From the NCBI GenBank assembly GCA_030549175.1, contig JAUKUA010000007.1, positions 1,240,001-1,304,000 on the forward strand: a stretch of DNA of 64,000 bases. Direction: 5' to 3'. The notes under the pieces were generated by a model that had not been told where the DNA came from, ran no database searches, and saw only the letters and a list, made by a program, of their open reading frames with translations. The stretch comes from Lasiosphaeris hirsuta. Taxonomy: Eukaryota; Ascomycota; Sordariomycetes; Sordariales; Lasiosphaeriaceae. Position numbers and translations under genes: made by a program. Below, in pieces: positions 20,477 through 33,000 of this stretch; position 1 is the first letter of the stretch; each line of letters opens with the position of its first letter.

Positions 20477-23307
20477 TCAGCGGGCACCTGGTGGTCCTGG
20501 GACAGGCGGAGGGTGACTCCCTTGACTCCCTTGACTGCCTTGCTGCGACGATACCTGATGCACGCTAGTGCTTGACGGGATGCTCTGCAACGGTGGTAGC
20601 GCGGTGTTCTGAACAGCTGGACTGCTGCCGCTTACGGTTGGCGGAGAGTACGCGGGCTGTGGCTGCGGTGGAGCAGTCGGGTAGTTGCCCATGGGGATAC
20701 CGGTTTGTGAGGCATAAGCTGCACCAGCGTACTGAGCCATGGATGGGCCTTCTATGCCCGCCTGCCTCTCAATGTCGAAAGACCTATTCACCCTCGAGCT
20801 GGACGATCGCGTAACCTGAAGTCCCGGCACGCCGGGTCCGCCGAGAGCCATCGGGGGGAGAGTCTCGCCAGCCTTACGACGGCCCCGCTGGGATTCACGG
20901 CCGTTCTGGAAATCGCGGCGGGCCCCCTCCACGTCATTAGCGCGTTTTCGGTCGACCGAGGGGTCACGGCTGTTAAGCGTGTTTTCATAGCCCCAGTCCT
21001 CAAGAGCCTCCACAACAGGGTTGGAGGCGTTGATCTGGTCGGCAGCACGCTTCTCGGTATCTTTGGTAGAGACACTGCTGGGGGACCGGCGAACGCCCTT
21101 GCTCGAGAGCTTTTTCTCTTCCTTCTCCTTGTCGGCTTTGTCGCGAACCTCGGCGGCAAACTCATCTGTGACTGCAACGCTGTATGTCGGGTTCTTGGGA
21201 CCTCCAAGGGCCTCACCGCCACCGCCAGGGGCATTGATGGGTACTTCCTTGAGCGCAAGGGCCAAGGCGCACATGAACTTGGAGCGGCGGGTAGCGCGGA
21301 CAACATCGTTATGCCAGTTGGACTTGTGCTTGATCGCGATCTTAAGCGTCAACTTATCCAAGTCGCCGACGCCGCCGACACTAATACCAATATCGGGCTG
21401 GAAGTCGCGACTGTTCTCGGGGGAGCGGACGAACTTTTCCATTTCAAGGCGGAGAAGTTCGATGTCCTCAAACGGAGTATCGAACGAGACATTGACGTCG
21501 ACCACTTCCTTCATGGCCTTGCTTCGCGTTACGTTCTCAATCCAGAGGTTGTTCAGTTGGATGTTGGGCACCTGTACGATCTGCATCTTGTCAATCCGCG
21601 TAAAGACAGTGAAGAGAAGGGAAATCTTTTCCACAACCATCTGCTGCTTCTCAGGCCCTTGAATATCGACGCGGTCGCCAACATCATAAGGGTGTTTGAC
21701 AAAGAGAAAGATGCAAGAGCCCAAGAACTCCTGGGTTGTAACGGCAAAGACGAACGATAGAGATAGCAAAGTCGTGCCAGCAGTGGTAAGGGTGGCGATG
21801 AAGCTGCTCTGGAAGACAGCCACTGAAGCTCGGTTAGAATAAGGCTCGAGGGTGAGCGAGCGGTTGACTTACAGAATATGATGACCACAATAATCAGTAC
21901 CACAAAGAGAAGGACCTTATCGAATACAGTCAATGCTTGGCTGATATCTTTCATGCTGTTCGCAATTGCCTTTCTCTCCTTGCCAACATCGCAAACCTTG
22001 CGGATCATCTCTTCGAGGCTAATGTCGCCGTTCTCGTCTGCGTCAATGGCACTGAAGCATTCCTCAGCTTCCTCGCGGTGGGCGGGTCCCATGACCTCAA
22101 CAATATCTTCAAGAGATAAGGTGTCTTTACCCTCCACCACAAACGACATCCAGATGCGGCGGGCCATAGCTTCGGAGCTACGGATCTTCTCGAGAGCCTC
22201 AACGACAATGGAATGAGCCGAGTTGGGGTTGAAAACCTGCTTTCCCGTAATCTCCGAGGCGATATTTCCGAAAATCGATGTGATCTTGTCACCCCAGCGG
22301 CCGACGTCGCCCACGAGTCTCATCGGAGTTGCGGCACCGCCCTTCTTAGTTCTGGTCTTTCCGCCGGTGAGCCTCAACTCGATGCTATCGTTGATGATGT
22401 AATCTTCCTCGGAGAACTCAGGACAGTACATAGGAAACAGCGTCCGTGAGGCCTCATACATAAGCCCCAAGAGGTGAAGTTCGTGCTTGGAATCATGGAT
22501 ACGGTTGGCAAAAGACCGCTGGTGGTAAGAGATGCTGATGAGTTGGACGATCGCTTTTTCTCCCAACAGGACGGCCGAAGAGAGGAAGAGGGACAACAGG
22601 ATGCGCTTGATGGTGTTGACCCACTGGAGGGAATCGTCGGTAAACATGAACTTGAACACGAGCCAAGAGGCCAATCCCCAGAAAAAGAGCGACAGCGGAA
22701 TCTCGAGGGCCCGAAGAACAGTGGCGTACTTTCTTGTGCCAGAGCTGACGACGCCACAGAAGAACATGAATATCGGTGGGAGAAGATGCGCCACCAGCTT
22801 TCCTACCCAGAGTGACAGCCATGATGACTCGATCCAAACAAAGAGCCAAAACAGACTGTTCTTGTCGCTGGTGCCGCCCAACGACACACGATCCTTATCC
22901 TGGTTGCCGGTGAAGGGTAGGATAACGAGGGGTATGGCTAGCAACAGGGCAACGGGAACGACGTAGACGAGGTAGCGAGTGACAACGGAAAAGCCGACAA
23001 TCTTGTTGTAGAAACGACCCATGGCGTTGAGTGATGTCTCTTCGCTCATGGTCGAGCCGGCGCGCTTCAGATCCCGCTGGACGCGCCTCCGGCCGGCAGG
23101 GCCGCCTCCCCGGAACAGACCCGACTTCTCATCGGATCCTGCAATATCGAGGCCCTGTAATGTTTGGTCCGCCTTTCGGGCGCCCGACGAACTCGCATTG
23201 CTGCGAACTTGGGTGAGAGGGATGTCTTGCATGTCGGCGACGTTGGATTGGTTTGAAATGGGCATAAACCCCATCATTCGTGGCGACCTAGGCGATCTTA
23301 AAGACAT
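20477..23307 (-). CDS. MscS-family mechanosensitive channel with EF-hand
   Basis: Two exons, 23307-21873 and 21822-20477, encode 926 residues; the 50-bp intron has GTAAGT and a CTAAC branch point. After a basic N-terminus come several membrane segments (YLVYVVPVALLLAIPLVILPF, WLFVWIESSWLSLWVGKLVAH, LFFWGLASWLVFKFMF). An EF-hand CFSAIDADENGDISLEEM lies near residue 420, with Asp/Asn/Asp calcium ligands. The MscS pore helix and beta domain run across the splice: LLFVVLIIVVIIFLAVFQSS, then TTLLSLSFVFAVTTQEFLGS and FLFVKHPYDVGDRVDI. The C-terminus (about 190 residues) is disordered. This architecture matches fission yeast Msy1/Msy2, calcium-binding channels of the ER/cortical ER that act in hypo-osmotic response; location and role here are inferred. 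Confidence 0.93.
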
Positions 23308-25975
23308 TGATCAGAGTCCCGAGGGGTCTCGAGAGACCTGGCACTTCGCAAAGCCGCAATGATGTAAGGGGTGGGTGTTGCGAAGAATGTGGGACGTGGT
23401 GATCTCTGGACACAACTGCTGGTCCAGAGCAGTGGACATGTACGTCGACAGAGCGAAAAGAAACCAAAAAAAAACGAGCAGATATCGAATCCCTCTCGGG
23501 TGAGTCGCAGCAGCGAAGACTAGCTTCTATTTCTAGCGTTGGGTGGAAAGTCAGAGACGTGACGTATAATTTCAGATGCGACGGAAGGTCGTAGGACAAA
23601 GAGCGGACGGCCGCGGCACAAAGAGGTATGTTCAAACAGCACCAGCTCTCGCAAACTAGGAAATACAGAGAACGAGAGACGGGAGGTGGAGTAGGGAATG
23701 CGGAGGGGGAGGAACGAGAGTCGATGAGAGAGACAGGATGGAGAGAATGAGGTGGAGTTGGACAAATTGGAAGAGAGAGCAGAGGTAACCAGAGCGGAGG
23801 GCTCAGGGTTGATTCACATCACGACTTCGAAATAAAAAATTCGGTCGGGTCGGCAGCTGGAGAAAAGGGGACCCCCTCTCTAGGGTGGCATTAGAGAGAG
23901 CCAACGAATGCCAATTGGACCTTCCCGGGTCGCTCCCTTGCGAATGGGCGGCTCGGTGCCTCGTAGCGAAAGGACATGGCGTTGGACCCGGTTCCCCCTG
24001 GAGCCCTGCTGCCCGGACCTGGCTGTCGCCCATTCTCGCCTTCTCTGAAGTTCTGACAAACCGCGGTTCCGCTGGTGGGTTCGAGGTGGGTTCAAGGCGG
24101 GTTTGGGACGGCACAACAGCTGCGGGGACAAGCTAACGCAGGACGCAGGGACGATCGAATCCACACAGGCTTGGCTGCGCCAGCCACTCACATGCGCCAA
24201 CGCCCGGGTTCACGTTGAAACGACCCTCCCAGCACTCTCTTCCCTGTTTCATCTTTCTGCGCCCCTCTGCGCTTCCAAGGCCAGTGGTCAATTGGCCACC
24301 CAACCGGCCATTGGCCTCTGAAAAGTTCTTTTGGGTCTACGCGTGGGCAACTTTACCTCAAACTGCCCACTGTGACACAAATCCAAACACGAGCATGGCG
24401 ATAACGGCAAGGGAGCCCCCACCAGGAAAGTCCAGAATTGACAGATCTAGCCCTACTCCCCCTGAGACGCGGTGAGTCATGTTCCAGCGTAAGACAACTC
24501 GGGAATCCCAGAGGAGAGGAGTGGAGGAGTGGTTCCCAAGTGAGGGGGATCCGATCGGGGGGGCCTCTGTTATGAAGTCACGGGCGACGATCCGATCCCC
24601 GGCAGTGCTATAACCGCGCATCTTATCGAAACAGAAGCCCAGCACCCCCGTCCGATCTTCCAAAGGAGGACGGAAGGACGGGAGGCCAACCTTAAGATGC
24701 GATTCACGGCGATTACGACCTTCGGCATGCGTTACCGCTCCTCCCGATAATCCTCAGGATCGACACAAGCTGCACGTAGTGCTGTGCTAGTATTTCTCGA
24801 TCAAGGGGAATTGATTGGCTGTAATCCAACAAACATATCTCCCAAGCCGGTTTATGTCAACGTCATCCCAAGATCCATAGTCAGGAGTAAGAATTATGAT
24901 CAACACCGTGGCTGCCCTGACTTCAGCGACCAAGGAGCCTTCGACGTCACTTCAACAGTGTGCTGACAGCTGAACTTCCCCCTGACAGCTGCGATGCTAG
25001 CCGCGTTTGTCGCCTGCATGCCCGGCCCGGCCCAGCCGAAGCAATCGATGCCGACCCGCAGTCTGACGCTGGCAGTGTTGGGAATACGAGCTGAAGATTG
25101 ACCAGCGCCAAGTGCAGCAAACTCTTCACTCTTTCCAGACACCTTCATGACTTGAGCGCAATGCGTGAATGCCCACAACGAAAGGCCAATTGACTACGGA
25201 TAACGGGTAAGCACCCTTCCCAGCTTTGTCGTGGCGTGTCAGAGTTTTAAGCGGCTCAGCACTAACGTTTAGTGGCCGTCAAAGTCTTGAGGTTGACAAC
25301 TTACACACAAGTTCGTATCCCGACGGGGGATTCTAGGACCAACCGCCTTGGCATTGATCCAACTACAACGCGCCGGGAGCTGGTAAAGCCAATGGTTTTG
25401 GGGCTTAGATCGAAGATTTACGAGGTACTAATTGAAGAAAAAGAAGAAAAAAGCGTTTTAACCCATCGCTAGCAGGACCCAAGCCACGACAGTTTTCAAA
25501 GGTTGAAGAAGAGAAGACAATGGTTGGAGACAGGGCAATCATGGCATAGCTTTGACGGTGTCGGAAGTTGGCCTCGTGAAAGAGGGCGACCTGCGCCAAC
25601 AACTACACACCGCGCATTCCAGCCGGTTGCGATCGATCGTGCCATGATCAAAATAATCATCGAGTCATTGAGCATTCAATTCAGTCTTCGCTCAATAATT
25701 CTACGGAAAGAGGCATCATGGTGGAGGGCCATGACCAGGAGACGCCGCGGGGTAAGCGTGGACGCGAGGTCAAAGGTCAGCAGGTGTCACGAACATGGTC
25801 ATAGCTCCCATGATAACGTAAAATTTCCGCGCCGTAAGTTCATGATCGTGAGACTCGCTCAATTGCCTGGACATAACCTACCCCCGACCGCAAAGCCAGC
25901 CGCCATCGCCCAATTACGATACCCACGCCGCCAAGTGACCAATTTTCCAGCCGTTCCACCTCGGAGATAGCACGA
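23308..25975. other. Long intergenic region between divergent genes
   Basis: About 2.7 kb between the channel gene (-) and the mitochondrial SerRS gene (+). I find no gene, tRNA or clear repeat. Purine-rich stretches (for example GAGAACGAGAGACGGGAGG near 23670) lie just upstream of the channel gene and may be leader or promoter sequence. The right part is comparatively AT-richer. Confidence 0.5.
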
Positions 25976-27640
25976 ATGAAAGCCCCCGCCCTCGGGAGGC
26001 CGTTCACCTACCTCGCCGCCTCGGGCCGACAGTCGCTACACGCTCGGTGCTCTCCTTGCCTAACACGGCCTCGACGCCCGACCGTTCCCCGATGCGCTCC
26101 CCGACAGCTGCTCACACTCCAAGTAGGCACCGCCTCACCATATCACACCACCACCCACCTCCGCAATGACACCTCCTCCGAGACCCCTGAGCCCTCACAA
26201 CAGCCACTCCCCTCGTCCGGGCCGCGAAGCACCACGGCGCCGAAGCAAGTAGTCGACATCCGCCACATCCGCCAGAACCCCGATCTCTACGCCCAAAACT
26301 GCCGCGAGCGCAACTACCCCACCGCCGCAGCCTACCCAGCCCGCATCAACGACCTCTTCGCACAATGGCAGGCCCAGCGCCTCGAGGGGCGCGGCTTGCG
26401 CGAGCGCGCCAACCGGCTGCGGCGCCAGCTCGCCAACCCCAGAAATACGAGCCTGGACGACCCCTCGACCAACCCGCTGCCGTCCCCGTCCACCCGGGAG
26501 CATCTGCTCGAGGAGGGCCGGCGGCTCAAGGCGGCGCTGACGACGATTGAGGACGCCGAGGCGAGCCTGACGGCCGAGATGGAGGCCCTGGCGCTCGCCA
26601 TCCCGAATCTGACCAGCGACGCGACCCCGCGCGGCACCGAGCCGCGCGTGCTCAGCTACATCAACGACCACCCGGAGCCGGAGCCGGCGCTGTCGGACCG
26701 CGTGTGGCGGTCGCATGTGCACATCGGACAGGAGCTCGGCGTGCTCGACCTAGCGAGCGCGACCAAGGCGTCGGGGTGGGGGTGGTACTACCTGCTTGAC
26801 GAGGCAGCACAGCTGGAGCAGGCCCTCGTCAGCTACGCGCTCGCGGCCGCGACGCGGGCCGGGTGGCGCCAGGTCTCCCCACCCAGTCTGGTGTACGGCC
26901 ACATTGCAGCCGCGTGCGGCTTCCAGCCGCGCGACACGGACGGCCTCACCCAAGTCTACGCCGTGGCGCAGTCGGCTGAGGACGCCGCGCGGGGGAAGCC
27001 CGAGCTCGTGCTGGCCGGCACGGCCGAGATCCCGCTGGCGGGGATGCAAGCCGACGCGACGCTAGACGAAAGCAGCCTCCCCATGAAGCGCGTGGCCGTC
27101 TCGCGGTGCTACCGCGCGGAAGCCGGCGCCCGCGGGGCCGACACCAAGGGCCTGTACCGGGTCCACGAGTTCACCAAGGTGGAGCTCTTCGCCTGGTCGA
27201 CGCCCGACGCGGACGCTGCGGAGGACCTCTTCGACGAGATGATCGACCTGCAGACCGAGCTGCTCGAATCCCTCGGCCTGCACTGCCGGGTGCTCGAGAT
27301 GCCGGCGGCCGACCTCGGCGCGTCGGCGACGCGCAAGTGCGACATCGAGACCTTCTTTCCGTCGCGGCGCGAGCGCAACGACGGCTGGGGCGAGGTGACG
27401 AGCGCGAGCATCTGCACCGACTACCAGACACGGCGGCTGGCGACGCGGGTCAAGGTGGATGGCAAGGTGTTGTGGCCGTGGACGGTTAACGGGACGGCGC
27501 TGGCGGTGCCGCGGGTGTTGGCTGCGATTCTGGAGCACGGGTGGGATGAGGACGAAAAATCGGTTCAGATACCCGAGGTGTTGTGGCCGTGGATGGATGG
27601 CAGGACAAAAATTGGGCCGAGGCAACATTATGGGAGGTAG
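25976..27640 (+). CDS. DIA4: Mitochondrial seryl-tRNA synthetase
   Basis: A single exon of 554 residues. The first ~70 residues are rich in Arg, Ser and Thr with few acids, fitting a mitochondrial presequence. Next comes VVDIRHIRQNPDLYAQNCRE, the start of the SerRS N-terminal coiled-coil arm, then the class II core. Motif 2 is CYRAEAGARGADTKGLYRVH, with EFTKVELF following; motif 3 is WTVNGTALAVPRVLAAILE near residue 505, ending in the ATP-binding Arg. Between them lies the serine-binding TAEIPLAGM. The protein ends PRQHYGR. The enzyme charges mitochondrial tRNA-Ser; yeast Dia4 is the homologue. The gene is unusually GC-rich (many GCC/CGC codons) compared with neighbours. The cytosolic SerRS would lack the presequence, so this assignment is fairly firm. 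Confidence 0.92.
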   Translation: MKAPALGRPFTYLAASGRQSLHARCSPCLTRPRRPTVPRCAPRQLLTLQVGTASPYHTTTHLRNDTSSETPEPSQQPLPSSGPRSTTAPKQVVDIRHIRQNPDLYAQNCRERNYPTAAAYPARINDLFAQWQAQRLEGRGLRERANRLRRQLANPRNTSLDDPSTNPLPSPSTREHLLEEGRRLKAALTTIEDAEASLTAEMEALALAIPNLTSDATPRGTEPRVLSYINDHPEPEPALSDRVWRSHVHIGQELGVLDLASATKASGWGWYYLLDEAAQLEQALVSYALAAATRAGWRQVSPPSLVYGHIAAACGFQPRDTDGLTQVYAVAQSAEDAARGKPELVLAGTAEIPLAGMQADATLDESSLPMKRVAVSRCYRAEAGARGADTKGLYRVHEFTKVELFAWSTPDADAAEDLFDEMIDLQTELLESLGLHCRVLEMPAADLGASATRKCDIETFFPSRRERNDGWGEVTSASICTDYQTRRLATRVKVDGKVLWPWTVNGTALAVPRVLAAILEHGWDEDEKSVQIPEVLWPWMDGRTKIGPRQHYGR

Positions 27641-28620
27641 ATAAGAGAGCCGTAAAGACAATTAGCCAAGACCACATAGGACAATAGGATTGTTGACAAG
27701 AGCGGCTGCACATGTATCATTACGTAAATAACATCACCTTGTAGTAAGGTAGAAGCAGGATCACGCACTCTCAGCGGTGGTTACCTAGAAGAGAAGCCGA
27801 GGAAATCTGACCAGCCCGAATCCCACACTCAATCGGCTTTCTGATGTTGAAAGTGCCTGTGTCATTGGGTTGAGCCAATGCCACGGAACACATAGATCTG
27901 GGGGGTTCTCTCAAGTGCTGAAGAGGGAGATAATGGCAGTACCGACTTATCCTTCCACTCAAATGGAGAATGGAGACTCTTGAGTCATGAAAAGGCTACG
28001 AAGAGGCACGTCTGGACATCAAAGTGCACTTTTCGTGTTAAAAGACCATTCCCGTCTTCAAAAGCACCCCTTTGTTCCTATGAATAAGATTGAGAAGTAT
28101 ACGAAGAGGTAATCGCGAGTTATCGAGGTACCCTCCTCGAGTAAAAGGGGTTTACTAGCATTCCCAAATACTTGAGGAACATGCCTTGTATTGTGGAGGA
28201 GCGGCGAGGTGGACGACGTTGAAGTGTCTGCTTCACTACTCAAACCATGCGAGATACCCTTCAGATATCCCTCGGACTTCAAGCTACATCACAAGTCAAA
28301 GGGACATGTCGCCAAGAGAGGGCCGAGTTCGGTCTAGGGTCAACAGGGCTTTTCCGGATAAGAAAAGGCTTTTGGGGACTTCAATATCGCTTTACGGGAG
28401 TATAGAAGCCATATTTAGAACGAGTTGGGTCTACATATCTTAACCCATGTTACGACAAAACAAGGAGCGTCTGGCAAAGAAGAGTACCAGGTCAAAAAAG
28501 GTGAGGCTGATGACGAGGCGCCGCGTCACTAATTCGCCACAAAACAACTCCTCCATCATACTACAAAGCGACATGTCCGCGCATATTCCCTCTTGGTCCT
28601 TCGCCGACTTACTCCTGGCA
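27641..28620. other. Intergenic region with a copy of an Hsp70-intron segment
   Basis: No gene is supported. At 27901-27937 a stretch matches 37 nt of Hsp70 intron 2 (15254-15290) on the same strand with about three differences, sharing TTCTCTCAAGTGCTGAAGAG. The rest shows no structure I can name. Confidence 0.5.
27901..27937 (+). repeat. 37-nt match to Hsp70 intron 2
   Basis: The two sites share the uninterrupted word GTTCTCTCAAGTGCTGAAGA and continue with GGGAGA and AAT around single differences. One copy lies in the intron at 15254-15290, the other here in non-coding DNA. Flanks are unrelated. Confidence 0.6.
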
Positions 28621-29057
28621 CTACGCAGAAGTCCAGTACGGGGGGTTTGTTGTGTGCCCTTGGTTTGACCTGGCGCCGACTGCGCGTTTCTTCTTGGGCG
28701 GCTCGACGGGACTACTATGCTCATCCTCATCTTCAGGCGGGTCAGAGAGTTCACCCTCAGACGAGTCAGAGCGGTCAGGAACTTTGGGCGACTCTAAAAC
28801 GGATCGCTTCCGCTTCGATCGCGGTTTGGCTGCAATATCATCCCCGTGCTCGTCGGACATGGCAGGAGTATGGGCAACGCGGTACCTAGTCGACTACGTT
28901 GCGTCGAGGGTTCGCCCGAGTCGCTTCGTTTATCGGAATCGGAATTAGTACCGTCACCAGAACCTGAGTCCACACGCTTCCGTTTCAAAATCCTGCTCCT
29001 GAAGTCGAGCAGATGCCTCTCTTCGTCTATCCTCGACCAACGCCCAGACGCCGACAT
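28621..29057 (-). CDS. Possible small basic nuclear protein or gene remnant
   Basis: Two frames join across a plausible 56-bp intron (28830-28885, GTACCG...TTGCAG): exon 29057-28886 and exon 28829-28621, 126 residues. The product begins MSASGRWSRIDEERHLLDF, then carries basic clusters KRKRVDSG and PRSKRKRS and an acidic SEGELSDPPEDEDEHSS stretch, and finishes PPKKKRAVGARSNQ: the look of a nuclear protein with localisation signals. GRWSRIDEERHLLDF faintly recalls Myb/SANT-like N-termini in fungal gene families, but there is no complete domain. In the same frame upstream, a CTAG acceptor-like site precedes about 15 more open codons, so an earlier exon may exist. It may be a remnant of a larger DNA-binding gene. 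Confidence 0.3.
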
Positions 29058-30054
29058 CCCCTGTTTGTGAATCGGAATAGGCGCCCCTGTCCCAGTCTTC
29101 TAGTATTGCTCTCAAGACCTCGTCCGCCCTACCTACCAACTTCGTGGAGATACAGGTTAGGACCCTTCTGCACCCACATGGAAGGGGGTAGTTGCCGGAT
29201 TTGCCACTCAGCTCGCTCTATTATTAGAAAGGGGGACCGTCGTCCTTGGTGTCATGCACCCAAGGGAGGAAGATGAGTGACGCAGACTATCACTATTCCG
29301 TATATGAGGTCTTTGAGGACGCGATGGCCCAATGTGGCTTTTCATTGAAGGATAAAGATAGCACCGGTGCACCCCATAAACCACGGAAATCCAATGATCC
29401 TCGAGTAGATAACCAGCCAAGCTTCTTACCTACCCCGTTCAGGGTGGCTTTTATCAACGGCCGGGCCCTGGGGCAGACGCCCGTAACCATCACCACGACC
29501 TCATACTTGCAAGGCTCTCGGCTCTCCTTGCCTCTGCAGTATAGTTCATTAAGGGTATTCTGAGCACGACATCCCGCCCAATCCGCATGGCGGTGCAAAG
29601 GCAAGAGTACTAAACTGGTGCTACGAGATAGCAAACAACACTTAGACACAGGTCCACACTTATGCGGCAATTGCTTTCTCACTGAGATCACATATTCATA
29701 ACAAGTTTTTCAAGGTAATTGCCAGGGGAATCTTAATACCAACACGTGCTAGTCAACTACAACTGTTCCTCCACACCCATAAAGACAAGCTAAAAGACTC
29801 ATGCTGCGTCATCATATCCATCGGGGTCCGACAGGAAAAACATGCCCTATCCCAACAACTCCCCCAATCTGTGCTCCAGTCCCAGTCCTCCCCAAACAGC
29901 CATTATGATGTCTAAGATAACAACCCAGACTGACCAGGGTATAATAACTAGAAAGGGCCAAGCTGTAACAATTTGCCCAGAAAACCCCCCACCCCTTTCC
30001 CAACGAAGCGAAACTTTTCCAACCGCGCAAGATAAGCCAATCCGCTTACGCCTC
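29058..30054. other. Intergenic region downstream of the giant coiled-coil gene
   Basis: Holds an open + strand frame at 29246-29563 without recognisable domain or splice context; I do not call it a gene. Otherwise there is nothing specific. The last ~200 bp are probably the 3' UTR of the minus-strand coiled-coil gene. Confidence 0.4.
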
Positions 30055-33000
30055 TCACTCGACAGAGCCAACGACACTATCAACGCCCAAGGCTGTCTCA
30101 GCCCCGGTAGCGGTGTCGGTCCAGTCACTAGCAGCGTCGTCGTGGTCATCATGACTATCATGATCTTCCTCATCAGTGTAGTCATCATAACCCCCCTCCG
30201 TGGTGGTGATTACCGTCGTGCCTCTGCTCGACCGCCGGAGATCCTCGCCGTCGTTGACCTCCAGCTCTCCATCACCGGCGAAATCCAGGTTCTCGAACTC
30301 CTCGATCACATCGTTGACATGTTCACCGATGTGATCTCCGGCTGGCTCGTCATCAATGTGCTCGTCGATAAGAGGCTCGTCATCCGGGTGGTAGTCGGCA
30401 ACAGAATTCGCCTCATTGATGACGATATCGACAGGTGAAGGATTATCAAACGTGCCATCAACGTTGAATTGATGCTCGTTGTCTTCGTCGCTTTCCTTTA
30501 GCTCGTGGTTCTCCTTGTCTTTGTCTAGATCACCATAACCCTTGGGCTGGCTACGACCAGCCCAGCTGGTTTTCCGAAGGCGACCTCCTCCAGTAGCGGT
30601 TCTAACGCTCTGGCTTCGTTTGAGACCGCCCACTGGCACGTTGTTGGTGATCTGGCTGAGGGAGAGAATCCGACGATCTGGAGTCGGGGTGCCCAGCTTG
30701 TTCTTGGCGGATAATGCCATGTTGAAGGCCGAGCGAGGCTTGGAATTTCCATTCGCCTTGGCTTCAGTCTCTACAGCACTTCGAGATGGTACTCGCTTCC
30801 GGCTCATGGGCTCTTCTTCAACAACCCTGTTCTGCTTTGCCAACAGCAGGACGCGAGAATGATCCATGACACCCTCCAGGATACGGCGCTCGAGGCTTTC
30901 GGCCTGTGACTCCATCATCTTGTTGTCCTCGCGGCGAATGGTGAGGGCAGTTTCTGTCGAGTGCAGCTCTGATGAGAGGCGAGCGTTCTGGGCGGTGAGG
31001 ATCTTTTCTTCATCACGCAGGGCAAATAGCATTTCTCGCAGCCGCAGCTCCTCTTCCTTGAATGTCGCGAGGAACTCAGCCTTGATGCGTTCTTGCTCTT
31101 CGCGTAGAGATGTGTTGACTTCCTTCAACCTTATCTCTTCCTCCATCAAGTTGGCAAGTAGTTCAACCTTGAGTCGCTCATGTTCCTCCTTAAGGGCTGT
31201 CTTGAGCTGATCATGGTCATCTTTGAGTGTTGCCTTGAGTTGCTCATGTTCAGCCAAAAATGATGCCTTGTGTTGTTCGCGCTCATCATTGCGTGCCACT
31301 TTGAGTTGTTCGTGCTCATCCTTGAGTGCTGCCTTAAGTTGCTCATGCTCATCGTTGCGTGCTGCCTTAAGCTGTTCGTACTCCTCATTGAGTGTTGCCT
31401 TGAGTCTCTCATGGTCCTCCTTCAGGGCCGTCTTCAGCTGCTCCTGCTCCTGTCGTAGGTTCTCATTGGCTTCCTTCAGCCGAAGCTCTTCATCCTTGAG
31501 GTTGGCGATGAAGCTCTCCCTGAATTGCTCTTGCTCGGCGCGGAGGGTGGCGTTTGATTCCTTGAGAAGCGACTCTTCCTCCCGAAGGTTGGAAAGCAGG
31601 GTGTCCTTGAGAAGTTGATGTTCGGCTCGGAGTGATTCGTTAACCTCCTTCAGTCGGGATTGCTCCTCCTTCAGGCTGGAGAAGAATGTCTCCTTGAGAT
31701 CATCTTGTTCCTCCTTGATAGAGACATTCATCTCCATCAGGCGGGACTGCTCCTCCCGGAGGTTAGAAAGGAACGTCTCCTTGAGTTGATCCTGTTCCTC
31801 CTTGATGGCAACATTCATTTCAACGAGTCGTGCTTGCTCCTCCTTGAGGTTAGCCATGAATGCCTCTTTGAGTCTGTCATGTTCTTCCTTTATGGTGAGG
31901 TTTGTCTCCATGAGTCGTGCTTGTTCCTCCTTGAGCCCAGCTGTGAATGTCTCCTTCAATTGATCCTGCTCCTCCTTGATAGCAACATTTATTTCCATCA
32001 GGCGTGCTTGCTCTTCCTTAAGGCTGGCAAGGAAGGTTTCCTTCAATTGATCTTGCTCCTCTCGCAAGGAAGCGTTGATGTCTTTGAGGCGTGACTCTTC
32101 CTCAACAAGGTTGGCAAGGAACTGCTCCTTCATCTGCTCTTGTTCCGCCCGAAGAGTGACGGTGATGCTCTCCTTCAGCCGAGCCTCCTCTTCCCTGAGG
32201 CTACTAAGACTTTCCTCGACGTGCTGTTTCTCCTCAAGCCGGCGCTCAAGGGCCACAATGGTCTCCTGAAGACTCTTCTCCCGGTCTTCGTGCTCATCCG
32301 TAATACGCTGGGTTTGAGCGGCGACGAAAGCAGCGAGTTCGGCAGCGATGTGTTTGACCTGGGCATGGACGCTATCTAGCGCATTTAGCTGCTCAAATGC
32401 CTTGTCCGCTGTGGTGGTGTGATCGACGAGGCGGTCGAGTTTCTCAAGCACAATGCTGTCGTCATACTTTTCCGGTGGCGGTAGCATGGGCAACTCTGGT
32501 GGCTTCGCCTCCTCAATCTTTTCTTGGATGGCCATAGTTGATGACTTTGCGTGCTCGTAATGCTGGCCGACAAGAAGCAGCACATCCTGAATGGCCTCAA
32601 GAATCTTGGGTTCGGACTCTACAAGTACGCCCTGCAGCCCGTCAACCTTGCCAATGACCTCTTGAACCTGTTCCCGTGTGAGTTGGTGTTCGGCCTTGCC
32701 ATCCTCATGATTTCCGTCTGACTTGTTGACAAGCTCCTCAACTCGGTCAAAGACAGTCTTGGAAGCCTCCTCCATCTTTTCCAACGAGTCGGTGACAGCA
32801 GTACCGAGAGTGTCAATCAAAAGCTTGAGCTCCTCTGCGATGGCCTTGGTGCCAACAACAGTAGCCTCCATCTCAATATCTCTCTCCTCGCCCTTTGCCG
32901 CCCGCTCATCTTGCAGGAGCTGGAACTCGTCGTATTTGATGAATAACTCGGCCATGCGCTCATCAAGCTTGGTAGTTAAGGTCTCAGTCGTCATCAGGAA

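Noticed and set aside
25318..25345. GTTCGTATCCC word resembling a tRNA T arm
   Set aside because: No pairing D arm, anticodon stem or acceptor stem can be drawn around it.
29246..29563. A + strand open frame starting near MSDADYHYSVYEVFEDAM
   Set aside because: No domain, no splice context and no neighbouring gene that it could extend; chance frame is likely.
31150..32210. Could the 33/87-bp array be a CRISPR or satellite?
   Set aside because: The repeats are in phase with a protein frame, encode periodic coiled-coil residues and have no spacers; they are coding repeats.
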